This document shows positions 8,326-18,339 of a DNA stretch of 64,000 bases, piece by piece. The translations under genes were made by a program, and so were the position numbers. How positions within the stretch are numbered: the stretch's first letter is position 1; each line of letters begins with the position of its first letter. Source of the DNA: Polynucleobacter brandtiae (lineage in GTDB: Bacteria > Pseudomonadota > Gammaproteobacteria > Burkholderiales > Burkholderiaceae); NCBI RefSeq assembly GCF_002797575.1, contig NZ_PGTX01000002.1, forward strand, positions 124,001 through 188,000, read 5' to 3'. The notes under the pieces were generated by a model. That model did no database searches. It was given only the letters and a program-made list of their open reading frames with translations, and was not told where the DNA came from.

Positions 8326-9804
8326 ATGCAGAAAATTGATATTCGCCATTTACTAAAAGATCCCAGCCTCTTTAAAGAGGATGCCTTTATCGATGGATCT
8401 TGGTTTAAAGCCAAGACAGGTGACACCTTTGCAGTACATAACCCCGCAACCGGCGAACTCATTGCACAGGTAAGCAATTTAGGGCCTCATGAAGCAGAGC
8501 TTGCTGTTACAGCTGCGGAAAACGCATTTCAAGGCTGGAAAAATAAAACCGGTAAAGAGCGTGCTGTCATGATGCGGCGGTGGTTTGACCTCATTACCCA
8601 AAATGCGCAAGATCTAGCTATCTTAATGACCTTAGAGCAAGGTAAGCCGCTCGTTGAAGCAACGGGAGAGGTAGCTTATGGAGCCTCATTTATCGAATGG
8701 TTTGCTGAAGAAGCCAAACGGGTTGCTGGATCTATTCCAACTACAACCTGGAGTGATAAGCGAACCATCGTGATGAAACAAGCTATCGGAGTGTGTGTGG
8801 CTATTACGCCATGGAACTTTCCGATGGCGATGATTACCCGCAAGATTGCCCCCGCCATGGCTGCAGGCTGCACAATTGTGATCAAGCCAGCAGAGCTCAC
8901 ACCCCTATCTGCACTAGCACTTGCAGAATTAGCGCTACGAGCAGGTATTCCCTCAGGAGTTATCAATATTTTGACGGCAGATGCCGAGCAGTCCATTGCG
9001 ATTGGCAAAACACTCTGCGCCTCGCCAACAGTCCGACACTTGTCGTTCACGGGCTCTACTGAAGTAGGGCGCATTCTGATGGCGCAATGTGCACCTACGG
9101 TCAAAAAATTAGCCCTCGAATTAGGAGGACATGCGCCTTTCATTGTGTTTGAAGATGCCGATATTGACGCCGCAGTTGCTGGGGCAGTGATGTCTAAATA
9201 TCGTAATTCTGGTCAAACCTGTGTCTGTGCAAATCGTTTTTATGTTCACAAGACAGTGCATGATGCTTTCGTAGAAAAGTTTGCCAAAGCAGTCCAGAAA
9301 ATTATCGTGGGTAATGGGATGGAAGCGGGCATCACGCAGGGGCCCTTAATTGAGCCAGCAGCCCTAGAAAAGGTAGAACGCCATGTTGCAGATGCGCTTA
9401 GCAAGGGTGCAACGCTCGTGAGTGGTGGCAAACGATCCGCTCTGGGCGGAACCTTCTATGAGCCCACCATTTTGACAAACGTGAGCAATGACATGCTGAT
9501 TACTTACGAAGAAACATTTGGTCCGGTTGCCCCAATCATGACCTTTGAAAGCGATGAAGAAGTCATCCGCTTAGCAAACCACAGTCAATTTGGTCTAGCT
9601 TCTTATTTTTATAGCCGTGATATTGGCCGAATTTGGAGAGCAGCAGAGGCTTTGGAATACGGCATTGTGGGTGTCAATACCGGCATCATCTCTAACGAAG
9701 TTGCCCCGTTTGGCGGAGTCAAACAATCGGGCTTGGGTAGAGAGGGCAGTATTTACGGCATGGATGAGTACCTAGAATTGAAATATGTTTGTTTAGGCCT
9801 CTGA
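8326..9804 (+). CDS. gabD: NAD(P)-dependent succinate-semialdehyde dehydrogenase
   Basis: Aldehyde dehydrogenase family member of 492 residues, most like GabD, which oxidises succinate semialdehyde to succinate. Visible signatures are [17 protein letters not shown], the Rossmann part [25 protein letters not shown] with the general-base Glu, and [11 protein letters not shown] with the catalytic Cys. The C-terminus has [17 protein letters not shown] and [14 protein letters not shown]. It stands alone, and its last 12 bases overlap the convergent trmB. Substrate is inferred from family resemblance; a related semialdehyde is possible. Confidence 0.87.
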   Translation: MQKIDIRHLLKDPSLFKEDAFIDGSWFKAKTGDTFAVHNPATGELIAQVSNLGPHEAELAVTAAENAFQGWKNKTGKERAVMMRRWFDLITQNAQDLAILMTLEQGKPLVEATGEVAYGASFIEWFAEEAKRVAGSIPTTTWSDKRTIVMKQAIGVCVAITPWNFPMAMITRKIAPAMAAGCTIVIKPAELTPLSALALAELALRAGIPSGVINILTADAEQSIAIGKTLCASPTVRHLSFTGSTEVGRILMAQCAPTVKKLALELGGHAPFIVFEDADIDAAVAGAVMSKYRNSGQTCVCANRFYVHKTVHDAFVEKFAKAVQKIIVGNGMEAGITQGPLIEPAALEKVERHVADALSKGATLVSGGKRSALGGTFYEPTILTNVSNDMLITYEETFGPVAPIMTFESDEEVIRLANHSQFGLASYFYSRDIGRIWRAAEALEYGIVGVNTGIISNEVAPFGGVKQSGLGREGSIYGMDEYLELKYVCLGL

Positions 9805-10665
9805 GCTATCGATACCTTCAGCAGCTCGCTTTAGATAGACTAGATCCCACACACCATGGCCTAATTTTAGGCCGCGATTCTCGAACTTTGTAATAGGTCG
9901 ATAGCGGGGTCTATCTACGTACCCAGGATGTTGAGTATTGAGCTGATTTAGGCTTGGCCTGAATTGTTTGGCACTCTCTTTCAGTAACTCAATCTCAGTA
10001 GCCACATCTCCTTCTGCAAAGGTCTCTATGCTGATCTGCTCTACAGACGTATTTTGAATCGTCGGTTCAGCATTGAGAACTAGTAGCATCTGCTCAGCAT
10101 AATTATGCCAATCTGTTGCCAAATGGAGATAGGCCCCTGGCTTTGATCGTGAGACCAATAATTTGACGAATTCAGCCTGGATGAGCCTGCGCTTATGATG
10201 GCGCTTTTTATGCCATGGGTCAGCAAAATAAATGTGAATACCATCCAAGGAATGCGGGGCGATCATCTGCTCTAAAACCTCAACAGCATCGTGCTGAATT
10301 AACCGTAAATTGGTAAGCTGGTTTTCACCAAGGAGCTTTAATAAAGCGCCCACACCAGGGTGGTGAACTTCAATGGCTAAAAAATCATCTTCTGGCCGAA
10401 GCGCTGCAATTTTGGCAGTGGTCTCCCCCATCCCAAAACCAATCTCCAGAATCTTAGGCTTAGTAGAGCCATTAAAAGCTTGTACCAGGTCTAAGACTTG
10501 TGACTGAAAAGGCACTAAGAATTGTGGGCCCAGCTCATCCATTGCACGCTGTTGGCCAGCTGTTGTTCTGCCCGCTCTGAGAACAAAGGAGCGGATGCGA
10601 TCCGTTCTAATAAGGCTCATGATTTGATCGACATTCAGCGCTGCTTTGGAAAAGGCATTGCCCAC
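9793..10665 (-). CDS. trmB: tRNA (guanine-N7-)-methyltransferase TrmB
   Basis: Methylates G46 of tRNA using S-adenosylmethionine. The SAM-binding motif [11 protein letters not shown] and the family signature [14 protein letters not shown] are present, as are [15 protein letters not shown] and TKFENRG near the C-terminus. The long form (290 residues) starts at an ATG that overlaps the DUF2721 gene by 31 bases and has a GGTGGG upstream. An in-frame ATG at 10620 would give 275 residues and leave a 14-base gap. I cannot decide between them. Confidence 0.93.
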   Translation of the reverse strand: MGNAFSKAALNVDQIMSLIRTDRIRSFVLRAGRTTAGQQRAMDELGPQFLVPFQSQVLDLVQAFNGSTKPKILEIGFGMGETTAKIAALRPEDDFLAIEVHHPGVGALLKLLGENQLTNLRLIQHDAVEVLEQMIAPHSLDGIHIYFADPWHKKRHHKRRLIQAEFVKLLVSRSKPGAYLHLATDWHNYAEQMLLVLNAEPTIQNTSVEQISIETFAEGDVATEIELLKESAKQFRPSLNQLNTQHPGYVDRPRYRPITKFENRGLKLGHGVWDLVYLKRAAEGIDSSEA

Positions 10666-11099
10666 CCAGCAGAACGATAAGCGAAAACCACCTCAGCCAG
10701 AACAATGGCAAGCGATGTCATAAAAGAAACTAAGCCCAGCACAAAGGTCCAAACAACATAGGTCCCCTCTAAAGAGCGGACTGCGCCAGTCTGTAAGAAA
10801 AACAGTTCCAGTACCGTCAAAGAAATAAAGATGCCACTCAAGACATCGAAAAAAATGGCTAGCGTACAAAGACGCCCCCGAATTTTTGCCTCGTTGGCCT
10901 CCTGGATTAAGTGCTGAAGAATAGCTGGATCAGCAACGTGACCATCCTGAATCTTCTGTTGTATGCTGCGCATCCGATCAACCGATCGAGCTAGGCGACC
11001 TGATATGGCATTGAGCAGAGTGGCAACTGCCGTCAGCAAAAATACGGGCGCAAGGGCTAACTGTATATTGTTCGTTACTGCATCTATTGATACATCCAT
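10635..11099 (-). CDS. DUF2721 family membrane protein
   Basis: A 154-residue inner-membrane protein with three predicted membrane segments (about 15-35, 80-102 and 116-140). A charged cytoplasmic loop between the first two contains [16 protein letters not shown]. This layout and the motif [13 protein letters not shown] match DUF2721, whose function is unknown to me. It lies between uppP and trmB on the same strand and may be cotranscribed with them. Confidence 0.75.
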   Translation of the reverse strand: MDVSIDAVTNNIQLALAPVFLLTAVATLLNAISGRLARSVDRMRSIQQKIQDGHVADPAILQHLIQEANEAKIRGRLCTLAIFFDVLSGIFISLTVLELFFLQTGAVRSLEGTYVVWTFVLGLVSFMTSLAIVLAEVVFAYRSAGWAMPFPKQR

Positions 11100-11135
11100 A
11101 CTCTTTTTTAAGCTCTCTTATTAATTACTATTTAA

Positions 11136-11177
11136 ATTCTGGCTCGAATTTTGGTTGGAATGCTGGTTGGAATTTTC
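11136..11177. repeat. 12-bp tandem repeat between uppP and DUF2721 gene
   Basis: Three consecutive 12-bp units (ATTCTGGCTCGA, ATTTTGGTTGGA, ATGCTGGTTGGA) and half of a fourth fill the end of the spacer directly before the uppP stop codon (read on the plus strand). Confidence 0.75.
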
Positions 11178-12023
11178 TTAATGTGACCAAGCAACTAAAC
11201 CGCTATAGGCACTAATAAGCACAATCACTCCAAACGCAATTCGATACCAAGCAAACGCGATAAAGGTGTGGCTAGCGACATAATGTATCAACCACCGCAC
11301 GCAAATAAATGCCGAGATGAATGCGGCAATAAATCCCACAACGATAGCCATACTAAATTCACCGGAAAGGGAGATAGGCGACTTCCAGAGTTTTAATAAT
11401 TCATAAGCAGTAGCACCGCCAATAACGGGGATAGCCAGAAAGAAAGAAAACTCGGTTGCCACAGCCCGCGGCAAACCAAACAACATACCCCCAATAATCG
11501 TTGCACCGGACCGGGATGTCCCAGGAATTAAAGCGGCACACTGCGCGATACCCACCTTTAGAGCATCTAGCGGACTGAGATCATCTATCGATTGAATATG
11601 ATCTTTGCTTGTCATGATTTTTTTTTGCCGATGCTCTGCCCAAAAGATCACAAAGGCGCCCGCAATAAAGGCGCTAGCCACCGGAATCGGGGAAAACAAG
11701 ACCGCCTTAATATACTTTCCAAAGATCAATGCAAGGCTCATTGCTGGAATCGAAGCAATCATCAGATTGAAGACAAAACGACGAGAAACCGAACTGGTGC
11801 TCACAGAAGAGACCACTTTCCACAACTTTTCTCGATACTCCCAACAGACCGCTAAGATCGCCCCAAACTGAATAATGACCTCAAATGCCTTGCCTCGATC
11901 ATCATTAAAGTTTAGCAAATCCCCAACCAAAATGAGATGACCTGTACTGGAGATCGGCAGAAATTCGGTTAATCCCTCGACTACACCCAGTATTACTGCT
12001 TTTCCTAATAAAATGAGATCCAT
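11178..12023 (-). CDS. uppP: Undecaprenyl-diphosphatase UppP (BacA)
   Basis: Integral membrane phosphatase that recycles the undecaprenyl carrier used in peptidoglycan and LPS synthesis; also linked to bacitracin resistance. The 281 residues have the two family signatures: [15 protein letters not shown] near residues 16-30, and [10 protein letters not shown] near the middle with the catalytic Arg/Ser region. About eight hydrophobic segments are visible. It is divergent from the TolC-type gene across a 129-base gap. Confidence 0.96.
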   Translation of the reverse strand: MDLILLGKAVILGVVEGLTEFLPISSTGHLILVGDLLNFNDDRGKAFEVIIQFGAILAVCWEYREKLWKVVSSVSTSSVSRRFVFNLMIASIPAMSLALIFGKYIKAVLFSPIPVASAFIAGAFVIFWAEHRQKKIMTSKDHIQSIDDLSPLDALKVGIAQCAALIPGTSRSGATIIGGMLFGLPRAVATEFSFFLAIPVIGGATAYELLKLWKSPISLSGEFSMAIVVGFIAAFISAFICVRWLIHYVASHTFIAFAWYRIAFGVIVLISAYSGLVAWSH

Positions 12024-12152
12024 AGGCGCAATTTTATAGATAGATCTTCAAAACTCCAGAATTTATCGGATTTAGTAAAATACGCTCTAAATCAGGCGTT
12101 CTGGATAAATAGGCCTTAAACTTCAGTGCATATTGAACCGTATCCGAATTAG

Positions 12153-13766
12153 ATGACCCCAGCGCGTTTTCGAATCCCTCAGCTCATCAGTCTTAGCCTT
12201 GTCCTCAGTCAGGTCACGGGGGGGCTTGCGCTTTCCACTAGCAGCATGGCACAGAGTGCCAATGGGTCAAAGCCATCACTCCCGATACCCCTTACCACCC
12301 AAAATTTAGTCGGTCTAGAGCGGCCACCACAAATCGTTCCAGCTATGCAAGAGGCCATTGCTGCTGGGGGAGCGCTTTCGAATGTCAACGGCAATGGTCT
12401 TGCTAACGCCGATCAAGCCACAGATTTAATTCGCCTATACCAAGAAGCTGCATTTAGTGACCCCGTTCTGACTGCTGCCCGCTTTAACTACCAAGCCAGT
12501 AAAGAACTATTCTGGCAAGGCCTCTCTTTGCTCTTGCCTCAAGCGAATGTAGCGCCAGGTGCCACGCGGTATTACCAACATACAGCAGGCAGTTCAGCGA
12601 CCAATGCAGTCACCGGCTCCCGTGTCTATGATCAAAAGAACTACACGGTCACACTGACGCAGCCAGTATTCAATATGGCGGCTCTCGAAGCCTTTAATCA
12701 AGGCGACCTCAATACCAAGATTGCGGACATGCGTTTTTTCTTGGCGCAGCAAGATTTAATTCTGCGCGTCTCACAGGCTTACTTTGATGCCCTGACTAGC
12801 CAAGATAATGTTGAGCTCTTTCGCAATAAAAAGAGTCTGATCAAACAACAACTAGATATCGCTCAAGCTAAGTTCGATGCTGGCCTGGCAACTATTGTTG
12901 ATGTCAATACTGCACAGGCTGCACTAGATCTTGCCAACTCTCAAGAAATCGCAGCCCAAGCAGATCTCATCGTTAAGCGCGGTGTGCTCGAGCAGTTAGC
13001 CGGCCGTCCCGTTGGCGCCTTGAGACCACTTACTAAAACTGCCAAGATCGATGGCGTTCTGAAGGATCCACGCTCTCAGACTAAAGATGGCTATACCCCA
13101 CCGCCCACTGATAGCGTTAATCCACTACTTCCAAAAGGGCAAACTCTAGACGACTGGATTTTGCAAGCCGAAACAGCGAACTTCAATGTATTGGCAGGTC
13201 AACTATCCATTAACTTAGCGCAGAGCACCTTCAAAGCATCGCAAGCATTGAACTACCCCTCATTAAACTTAGTCGGCACTGCGGGCTACAACACCTCGAA
13301 TGGCGTCAGTAACAGCCTTAGTCCATCGCAGACTAATATTTATAACAACACGATCGCCTTACAGATGACAATTCCTTTAGTCTCTGGTGGATATGCTAGC
13401 TCATTGATTCGTCAAAACGCTGCCTTGATAGACGTAGCCAAAGCCAACTATGACAATGCCCGTCGCACAGCAGCGCAAAATACTCGCGCAGCGTTTACTG
13501 GCTTCTATGGGGGGCTAGCTAGCGTAAAAGCCTATGAAGCAGCAGAGCGCTCATCAACCTCTGCCCTAGAGTCAAGTAAGCTTGGTTTTCAGGTGGGTAC
13601 TTTGATCAATATTGATGTATTGATTGCTCTAGATACTGTCATTACTACGCGCTCCCAATTACAACTAGCGCGGTACAACACCATTCTGAATGCGATTCGA
13701 TTGAAAGCCCATGTAGCATCGCTCACAGATGAAGACCTCATCTCTATCAACACTCTATTGCGCTAG
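12153..13766 (+). CDS. TolC family outer membrane channel protein
   Basis: Outer-membrane component of a tripartite exporter. The 537 residues start with a signal peptide (cleavage probably after SSMAQS, near residue 35). A Pro/Asn-rich lead-in follows, and then two OEP repeats: the first about 95-290 with QAYFDALTSQDNVELFR, the second about 325-530 with NYPSLNLVGTAGYNT and QNTRAAFTGFYGGLASVKAYEAA. No inner-membrane or adaptor partner gene is adjacent, so it probably serves pumps encoded elsewhere. It ends one base before the convergent waaC stop. Confidence 0.87.
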   Translation: MTPARFRIPQLISLSLVLSQVTGGLALSTSSMAQSANGSKPSLPIPLTTQNLVGLERPPQIVPAMQEAIAAGGALSNVNGNGLANADQATDLIRLYQEAAFSDPVLTAARFNYQASKELFWQGLSLLLPQANVAPGATRYYQHTAGSSATNAVTGSRVYDQKNYTVTLTQPVFNMAALEAFNQGDLNTKIADMRFFLAQQDLILRVSQAYFDALTSQDNVELFRNKKSLIKQQLDIAQAKFDAGLATIVDVNTAQAALDLANSQEIAAQADLIVKRGVLEQLAGRPVGALRPLTKTAKIDGVLKDPRSQTKDGYTPPPTDSVNPLLPKGQTLDDWILQAETANFNVLAGQLSINLAQSTFKASQALNYPSLNLVGTAGYNTSNGVSNSLSPSQTNIYNNTIALQMTIPLVSGGYASSLIRQNAALIDVAKANYDNARRTAAQNTRAAFTGFYGGLASVKAYEAAERSSTSALESSKLGFQVGTLINIDVLIALDTVITTRSQLQLARYNTILNAIRLKAHVASLTDEDLISINTLLR

Positions 13767-13767
13767 T

Positions 13768-14823
13768 TTAATTTGACTGTTCTAGTAAACGAAGAGCTGC
13801 AGTAAGCACCTCTTGCACTGACGGTGGCTGATTGATATCGCCAAGGTTGCAAATTCGACTAGACCAGTAGCCCTCTGTTTTCCAAAGCGGCGAATCGCAA
13901 TAAATCTCTATCGTCGGCTTATCAAGTACTGCCGCTAAATGCGTTAAACCGGTATCTACTCCAATAGTGAGGGCAGCACCGGCAATCACTGAGAAAGCTT
14001 CCTCAATAGAAAATGCAGAAGGTACAAGTGATCCTGATACTTGCTCGCTCAAAAAAGAGCTGACTGCTTTTTCATGTGTATTGCCCCAAGGAAAGACTAT
14101 CTGATAACCACGCGCAGCCAATGCTTGCGCTAAAGTAACCCAATGTGCACTATCCCAACGCTTAGCCTCTCTCGCGGTTGAATGAAAACACAATACATAG
14201 GGTGTTTTCAGGCCCTCAATAGTAACCCTAGCTATGTTGTCAACAAATGCTTGAGGGTAGAACTGCGGCATATTTGAACGCTCTAAGCGCGGCCAACCCA
14301 AAGCAGAGCACATTACCCAACGCGAACGATCTACTGCATGACATTGCAGTGGCACCTGAACTAAATGGTTATAAAAAAATCTTGCAAGCGGTTCATAGCC
14401 TGAGAATTCAGTTGCATTGGCTAGGCCAGCGACTACCGCATGCGGACTTTTTTTGGCTAATGCACAAACGAGGGCAGATTTCAGAAGGCCTTGTGTTTCA
14501 ATCAAGATGTCATAGCTTGTCGACTGAAGCATCCCTCTAAATGCAAAAAATTGCTTCCAAGTATTGAGGTTAAAAAGATTTTTCTTCCAGCGTCGCAGCC
14601 CAAAAGGAATTAACCGATCAATCCCCCGAAATCCCTCTCTTGAGAGTAAGGGCTGCAAAAGATGAGCATAGCCCTCCTCTACTACCCAATCAATTTGCGC
14701 ATGAGGAAGGCGGGCTCGTAAGTCCCAGAAAATCGGTAAGTTATGGAGAACATCGCCTAATGAAGAGATTTTTACCAGCAAAATTTTTGGTGCTTGAGTA
14801 CTTGCAAAGGGCTCTATATGCAT
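13768..14823 (-). CDS. waaC: Lipopolysaccharide heptosyltransferase I
   Basis: Glycosyltransferase family 9 enzyme adding the first heptose to Kdo in the LPS inner core. The N-terminus KILLVKISSLGDVLHNLPIF is characteristic. The C-terminal donor-binding part has GAALTIGVDTGLTHLAAVL and EIYCDSPLWKTEGYW. The ATG at 14823 begins one base after the ruvX stop. An ATG at 14847 would add eight residues and overlap ruvX, and is less likely. Protein length from 14823 is 351, normal for WaaC. Confidence 0.92.
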   Translation of the reverse strand: MHIEPFASTQAPKILLVKISSLGDVLHNLPIFWDLRARLPHAQIDWVVEEGYAHLLQPLLSREGFRGIDRLIPFGLRRWKKNLFNLNTWKQFFAFRGMLQSTSYDILIETQGLLKSALVCALAKKSPHAVVAGLANATEFSGYEPLARFFYNHLVQVPLQCHAVDRSRWVMCSALGWPRLERSNMPQFYPQAFVDNIARVTIEGLKTPYVLCFHSTAREAKRWDSAHWVTLAQALAARGYQIVFPWGNTHEKAVSSFLSEQVSGSLVPSAFSIEEAFSVIAGAALTIGVDTGLTHLAAVLDKPTIEIYCDSPLWKTEGYWSSRICNLGDINQPPSVQEVLTAALRLLEQSN

Positions 14824-14824
14824 C

Positions 14825-15232
14825 TCAACTGACCCAATGTTTTTCAAGAAAATATTGTTCCAAAATCAAGGCTGCGGACTGCGCATCCAAATTGTCATGC
14901 CTATGGGAATCACCCTCCAATACTGCAGAGGTATAGCGCTCATCAACCCATGCGACTGGCAAATGAAAGCGTCCCAAGAGTTGATTGCCAAACCGACGGG
15001 CCTTTGCACTCATCGCATGCTCGGTACCATCGGGATGGCATGGCATACCTACAACTAATCTATCAGGCTGCCATTCCTTCAGCAGTCCCTCGATCACCTT
15101 AAAGCGGGCCTCGTCAGAGGATTCCTCAACCGTATTAATGGGCTGCCCAGCCTGAGTCAAGGTGTTACCTATGGCTATGCCAATACGCCGGGTACCAAAA
15201 TCAAAAGCCATGATGGTGAGTTCTTTAGGCAT
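14825..15232 (-). CDS. ruvX: Putative pre-16S rRNA nuclease / YqgF (RuvX)
   Basis: RNase H-fold nuclease of the YqgF family, involved in 16S rRNA 5' maturation and earlier proposed as a Holliday-junction resolvase. Visible motifs are MAFDFGTRRIGIAIGN with the first catalytic Asp, VVGMPCHPDG and VDERYTSAVL. The ATG at 15232 overlaps the yqgE end by eight bases and gives 135 residues, the usual size. An upstream frame to 15292 would add 20 residues inside yqgE and looks spurious. Confidence 0.93.
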   Translation of the reverse strand: MPKELTIMAFDFGTRRIGIAIGNTLTQAGQPINTVEESSDEARFKVIEGLLKEWQPDRLVVGMPCHPDGTEHAMSAKARRFGNQLLGRFHLPVAWVDERYTSAVLEGDSHRHDNLDAQSAALILEQYFLEKHWVS

Positions 15233-15881
15233 GGCCTGCCTCACCCGAAAGCGCAGATAGGTCAAAGCCAAGGTGAGCCATCGTACGCTCATAGCGCTCA
15301 GATGGAGCCGTATTAAATAGGATCTCGATCATTTGCGCTTGAGATAACGGCACATTGATCCAATCATTTAAGGTGATTTCTTCCTCTAGTTGACCGGCAT
15401 CCCAACCCGCATAACCTAGAGTCATTAAAAACTGCTGGGGTCCATTTCCTTGCGCTAAATCCTCTAAGACATCTTTAGAGGTCGTCATCGTCAAGCCATT
15501 GGGGATAACGAGAGAGGAGCTATATATTCCTTCGGTTATGGGTGCATGCAATACAAATCCACGCTCAATCTGTACTGGACCGCCGCAATAGACTGGCTGG
15601 TTCAGCAACGGCGCAATTGCTAACTGCAGCTCTACTTTTTCAAACAGTTCCGCTAACTTAAGCTCTGTGGGTTGATTGACCACCAAGCCCATAGCGCCGC
15701 GCTCGGTATGCTCAAATAAATAAATCACCGAACCCGCAAAATGAGGATCGGCCAGGCCCGGCATCGCAATTAAAAATTGATTGGCTAAGTGATCTGCAGA
15801 ACACGAAACAAACGATTTCGCATTGGAAATCTGGGTGGGCGTTGGGGCTGAGCCTATAGGGGCTTTTTTAGCCATGTTCAT
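15225..15881 (-). CDS. YqgE/AlgH family protein (DUF179)
   Basis: Conserved cytoplasmic protein of unsettled function (AlgH family). The signature LANQFLIAMPGLADPHFAGSV is followed by VIYLFEHTERGAMGLVVNQP, and GYAGWDAGQLEEEI is near the C-terminus. Length (218) exceeds the usual about 190 because of about 25 extra N-terminal residues. Two ATGs (15881 and 15875) are possible. It is first in a yqgE-ruvX-waaC run; yqgE-yqgF is a common proteobacterial pair. Confidence 0.92.
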   Translation of the reverse strand: MNMAKKAPIGSAPTPTQISNAKSFVSCSADHLANQFLIAMPGLADPHFAGSVIYLFEHTERGAMGLVVNQPTELKLAELFEKVELQLAIAPLLNQPVYCGGPVQIERGFVLHAPITEGIYSSSLVIPNGLTMTTSKDVLEDLAQGNGPQQFLMTLGYAGWDAGQLEEEITLNDWINVPLSQAQMIEILFNTAPSERYERTMAHLGFDLSALSGEAGHA

Positions 15882-15904
15882 ATCGATCCATTTTACCCAA
15901 CATG

Positions 15905-16714
15905 TCAGATTTTTCCGGTAATCCAGTAAGCCAAAAGACCAAGCACCTCATGAGTGAGCTTATTCCAGTTTTGAACTCCCTCTTCCAGGTCAAATGTACC
16001 CCACCTGAGGTTTTTCGCAGTCTGATAGTCGACCGGAATAGGAATGACAGAGAGGTCCTGTTTTTCGAAAATCTTGAGGGCTCGATACATATGAGAGGCA
16101 GATGTAATTAATAGCCATGGTTGTGGGGTGCCGTCTATATTCTGCTGGCCTACCTGGGCCATCATGGGCTTTAGGTACAACACATTCTCATAGGTATTGC
16201 GAGATTGATTTTCATAATAGCCAGATCGGTCTGCCAAACCTTGCTCTGTAATCAATTGTTTAAATGCATCCGCTTCTGAGGGGCCTTTTGGAGAGAGGCG
16301 CCCTGAAAATCCACTAAAAATAAATGGTAACTGGGGATATTTTCTAATCAGCTCAAAAGCCTTCGTAATCCGCTCTGCCGAGGCATAAATAGATACCTCC
16401 CCTCGATCGGTGAAGATATCACTACCCTCAATAGCGCCACCCAAAATAATGATGCCACTCAGCGGCTGATCAGAGGCCTGAGTAAAACTAGCTTTAGGGC
16501 TTGCGTCCTCAAGTGCCCTTAAAAATACCTCGGATGTGGGAAGCCATCCTATCAGCAGCAAATCCGCTAAGGCCAGCAGCAAAAAACGCTTACTCAGGTG
16601 CTGCTTTCTTAAAGCAAGAAACAATAAGCTAAGAACCACAATGACAATGACCCAATTTAAAGGTTCAATAGCCAATTGCACAATCTTTGATAAAACGAAG
16701 AATAAAGTATCCAT
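15905..16714 (-). CDS. YdcF/ElyC family envelope protein (DUF218)
   Basis: Inner-membrane protein of 269 residues with two N-terminal membrane segments (about 10-30 and 42-62) and a DUF218 domain. Domain motifs are GIIILGGAIEG, the ENQSRNTYENV signature and LLITSASHMYRAL. ElyC of E. coli belongs to this group and affects envelope and lipid-carrier homeostasis. The exact role here is not shown by the sequence. It is divergent from the photolyase gene. Confidence 0.85.
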   Translation of the reverse strand: MDTLFFVLSKIVQLAIEPLNWVIVIVVLSLLFLALRKQHLSKRFLLLALADLLLIGWLPTSEVFLRALEDASPKASFTQASDQPLSGIIILGGAIEGSDIFTDRGEVSIYASAERITKAFELIRKYPQLPFIFSGFSGRLSPKGPSEADAFKQLITEQGLADRSGYYENQSRNTYENVLYLKPMMAQVGQQNIDGTPQPWLLITSASHMYRALKIFEKQDLSVIPIPVDYQTAKNLRWGTFDLEEGVQNWNKLTHEVLGLLAYWITGKI

Positions 16715-16778
16715 TGATGAGCAAGATATTACCTTGCGTACTGAGCAAGGTCACGCTTTTGGCCCTAATATAGAGCCT

Positions 16779-18269
16779 ATGCAAAAAGCTCTCGTTTGGC
16801 TCCGTCGTGATCTGCGCCTTTATGACAATGCGGCACTTCATCACGCCCTCAAAAACAATGCCCAAGTTTGGGTCACCTTTATTTTTGACGTCCGCATCCT
16901 AAAACCCTTACAGGCCAACGATGTCGTCAATGGTGGATTAGCGCACGACAGACGGATAGATTTTATTTGGCAAGGGTTGCAGCAAATAGATGAAGCACTG
17001 CGCAAGCAAGGCGGTGGTCTTATTGTGCAATTTGGCGAATCCACAGAATGTATTCCCAAAATTGCTCAAGCCTTAGGAGTCAATACGGTCTATAGCAACC
17101 ATGACTATGAACCTTCTGCAATCGCTCGTGATCAGCAAATTCAGACTTCCCTAGAAGCGCTGGGCATCAGCCTTGAAACCTATAAAGATCAAGTCATCTT
17201 TGAGAAAAAAGAAATTCTGACAAACTCCAGTACTGTATTTTCAGTGTTCACGCCCTATAAAAATAATTGGCTGCGAACCTTACGAGAAAAAGATATTGCA
17301 GCCTACGAGTGCACCCCTAAAACAGGGCAATTTGCCGAGATACCTAAAGTACTAATAACGCCCTTTCCATCTCTGGAGTCTATGGGCTTTTGCCCCACCG
17401 GTATTGAAACCTATCTCCCCCCGGGCTCAGAGGGAGGAGAGCAATTTTTAGAAGATTTTTTACATCGCATTGATCAATATCAAATTGGCCGTGATTTTCC
17501 AGCGATTAAAGGGGTCAGCTATCTTTCAACCCATCTGCGATTTGGCATGCTATCGATTCGAGGTCTTGTTCGCGAAGCGCATCGGCGCATGCTGGCGGGT
17601 AGCATGGGTGCCACCATTTGGTTAAGTGAACTTATCTGGCGTGATTTTTACTTCATGATTTTGGCTAACCATCCACGCCTAGCTGACGGTGTTGCTTTTA
17701 AACCAGACTACGACAATATTGAGTGGGAAAGCAGTGCTCATGCTAAAACACTGTTCCAGGCTTGGTGTAATGGCAAAACAGGCTATCCACTCATTGATGC
17801 TGCCATGTGCCAACTCAATCAAAGTGGTTATATGCACAATCGCTTGCGGATGGTGGTGGCCAGCTTCTTAACGAAAGATTTAGGAATCGACTGGCGTTGG
17901 GGCGAAGCCTACTTTGCTAAACACCTCAATGATTTTGAACTCTCCTCCAATAATGGGGGCTGGCAATGGGCATCATCCTCAGGATGTGATGCCCAACCCT
18001 ATTTCCGGATCTTCAACCCTATTACCCAATCGCAAAAATTTGATGCGGAAGGTAAATTTATTCGCCGTTACTTACCCCAGCTAGATAAGCTCTCTAAAAA
18101 ATCAATTCATGCCCCCTGGGAAGCTGGTCATCTTGAATTAGAGGCAGCAGGCATCCTACTGGGTCGAGATTACCCCCTCCCGATTGTGAGCCATGACGAA
18201 GCCCGTAAGAAAACCTTAATGCGCTATAGCGTGGTGAAAAAAGTGACTCTAGAAGACTCGGATGCTTGA
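16779..18269 (+). CDS. phrB: Deoxyribodipyrimidine photolyase
   Basis: Light-dependent repair of cyclobutane pyrimidine dimers using FAD and an antenna chromophore. The protein (496 residues) starts with the family hallmark LVWLRRDLRLYDN. The C-terminal FAD domain contains TGYPLIDAAMCQL, GYMHNRLRMVVASFL and NDFELSSNNGGWQWASSSGCDAQPYF split over neighbouring motifs. The frame is open back to 16536, but that part is antisense to ydcF. The ATG at 16779 just before LVWLRRDLR is the fitting start. Confidence 0.93.
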   Translation: MQKALVWLRRDLRLYDNAALHHALKNNAQVWVTFIFDVRILKPLQANDVVNGGLAHDRRIDFIWQGLQQIDEALRKQGGGLIVQFGESTECIPKIAQALGVNTVYSNHDYEPSAIARDQQIQTSLEALGISLETYKDQVIFEKKEILTNSSTVFSVFTPYKNNWLRTLREKDIAAYECTPKTGQFAEIPKVLITPFPSLESMGFCPTGIETYLPPGSEGGEQFLEDFLHRIDQYQIGRDFPAIKGVSYLSTHLRFGMLSIRGLVREAHRRMLAGSMGATIWLSELIWRDFYFMILANHPRLADGVAFKPDYDNIEWESSAHAKTLFQAWCNGKTGYPLIDAAMCQLNQSGYMHNRLRMVVASFLTKDLGIDWRWGEAYFAKHLNDFELSSNNGGWQWASSSGCDAQPYFRIFNPITQSQKFDAEGKFIRRYLPQLDKLSKKSIHAPWEAGHLELEAAGILLGRDYPLPIVSHDEARKKTLMRYSVVKKVTLEDSDA

Positions 18270-18339
18270 GTTACGCACTACAAGTCAAGACGCTCTCGCT
18301 AAGTTGGTCACTTCATCACTTTCCGATTTAAGATAGAGG

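Noticed and set aside
16536-16778. 81-codon N-terminal extension of the photolyase
   Set aside because: It is antisense to ydcF, and family homology begins at the ATG at 16779.
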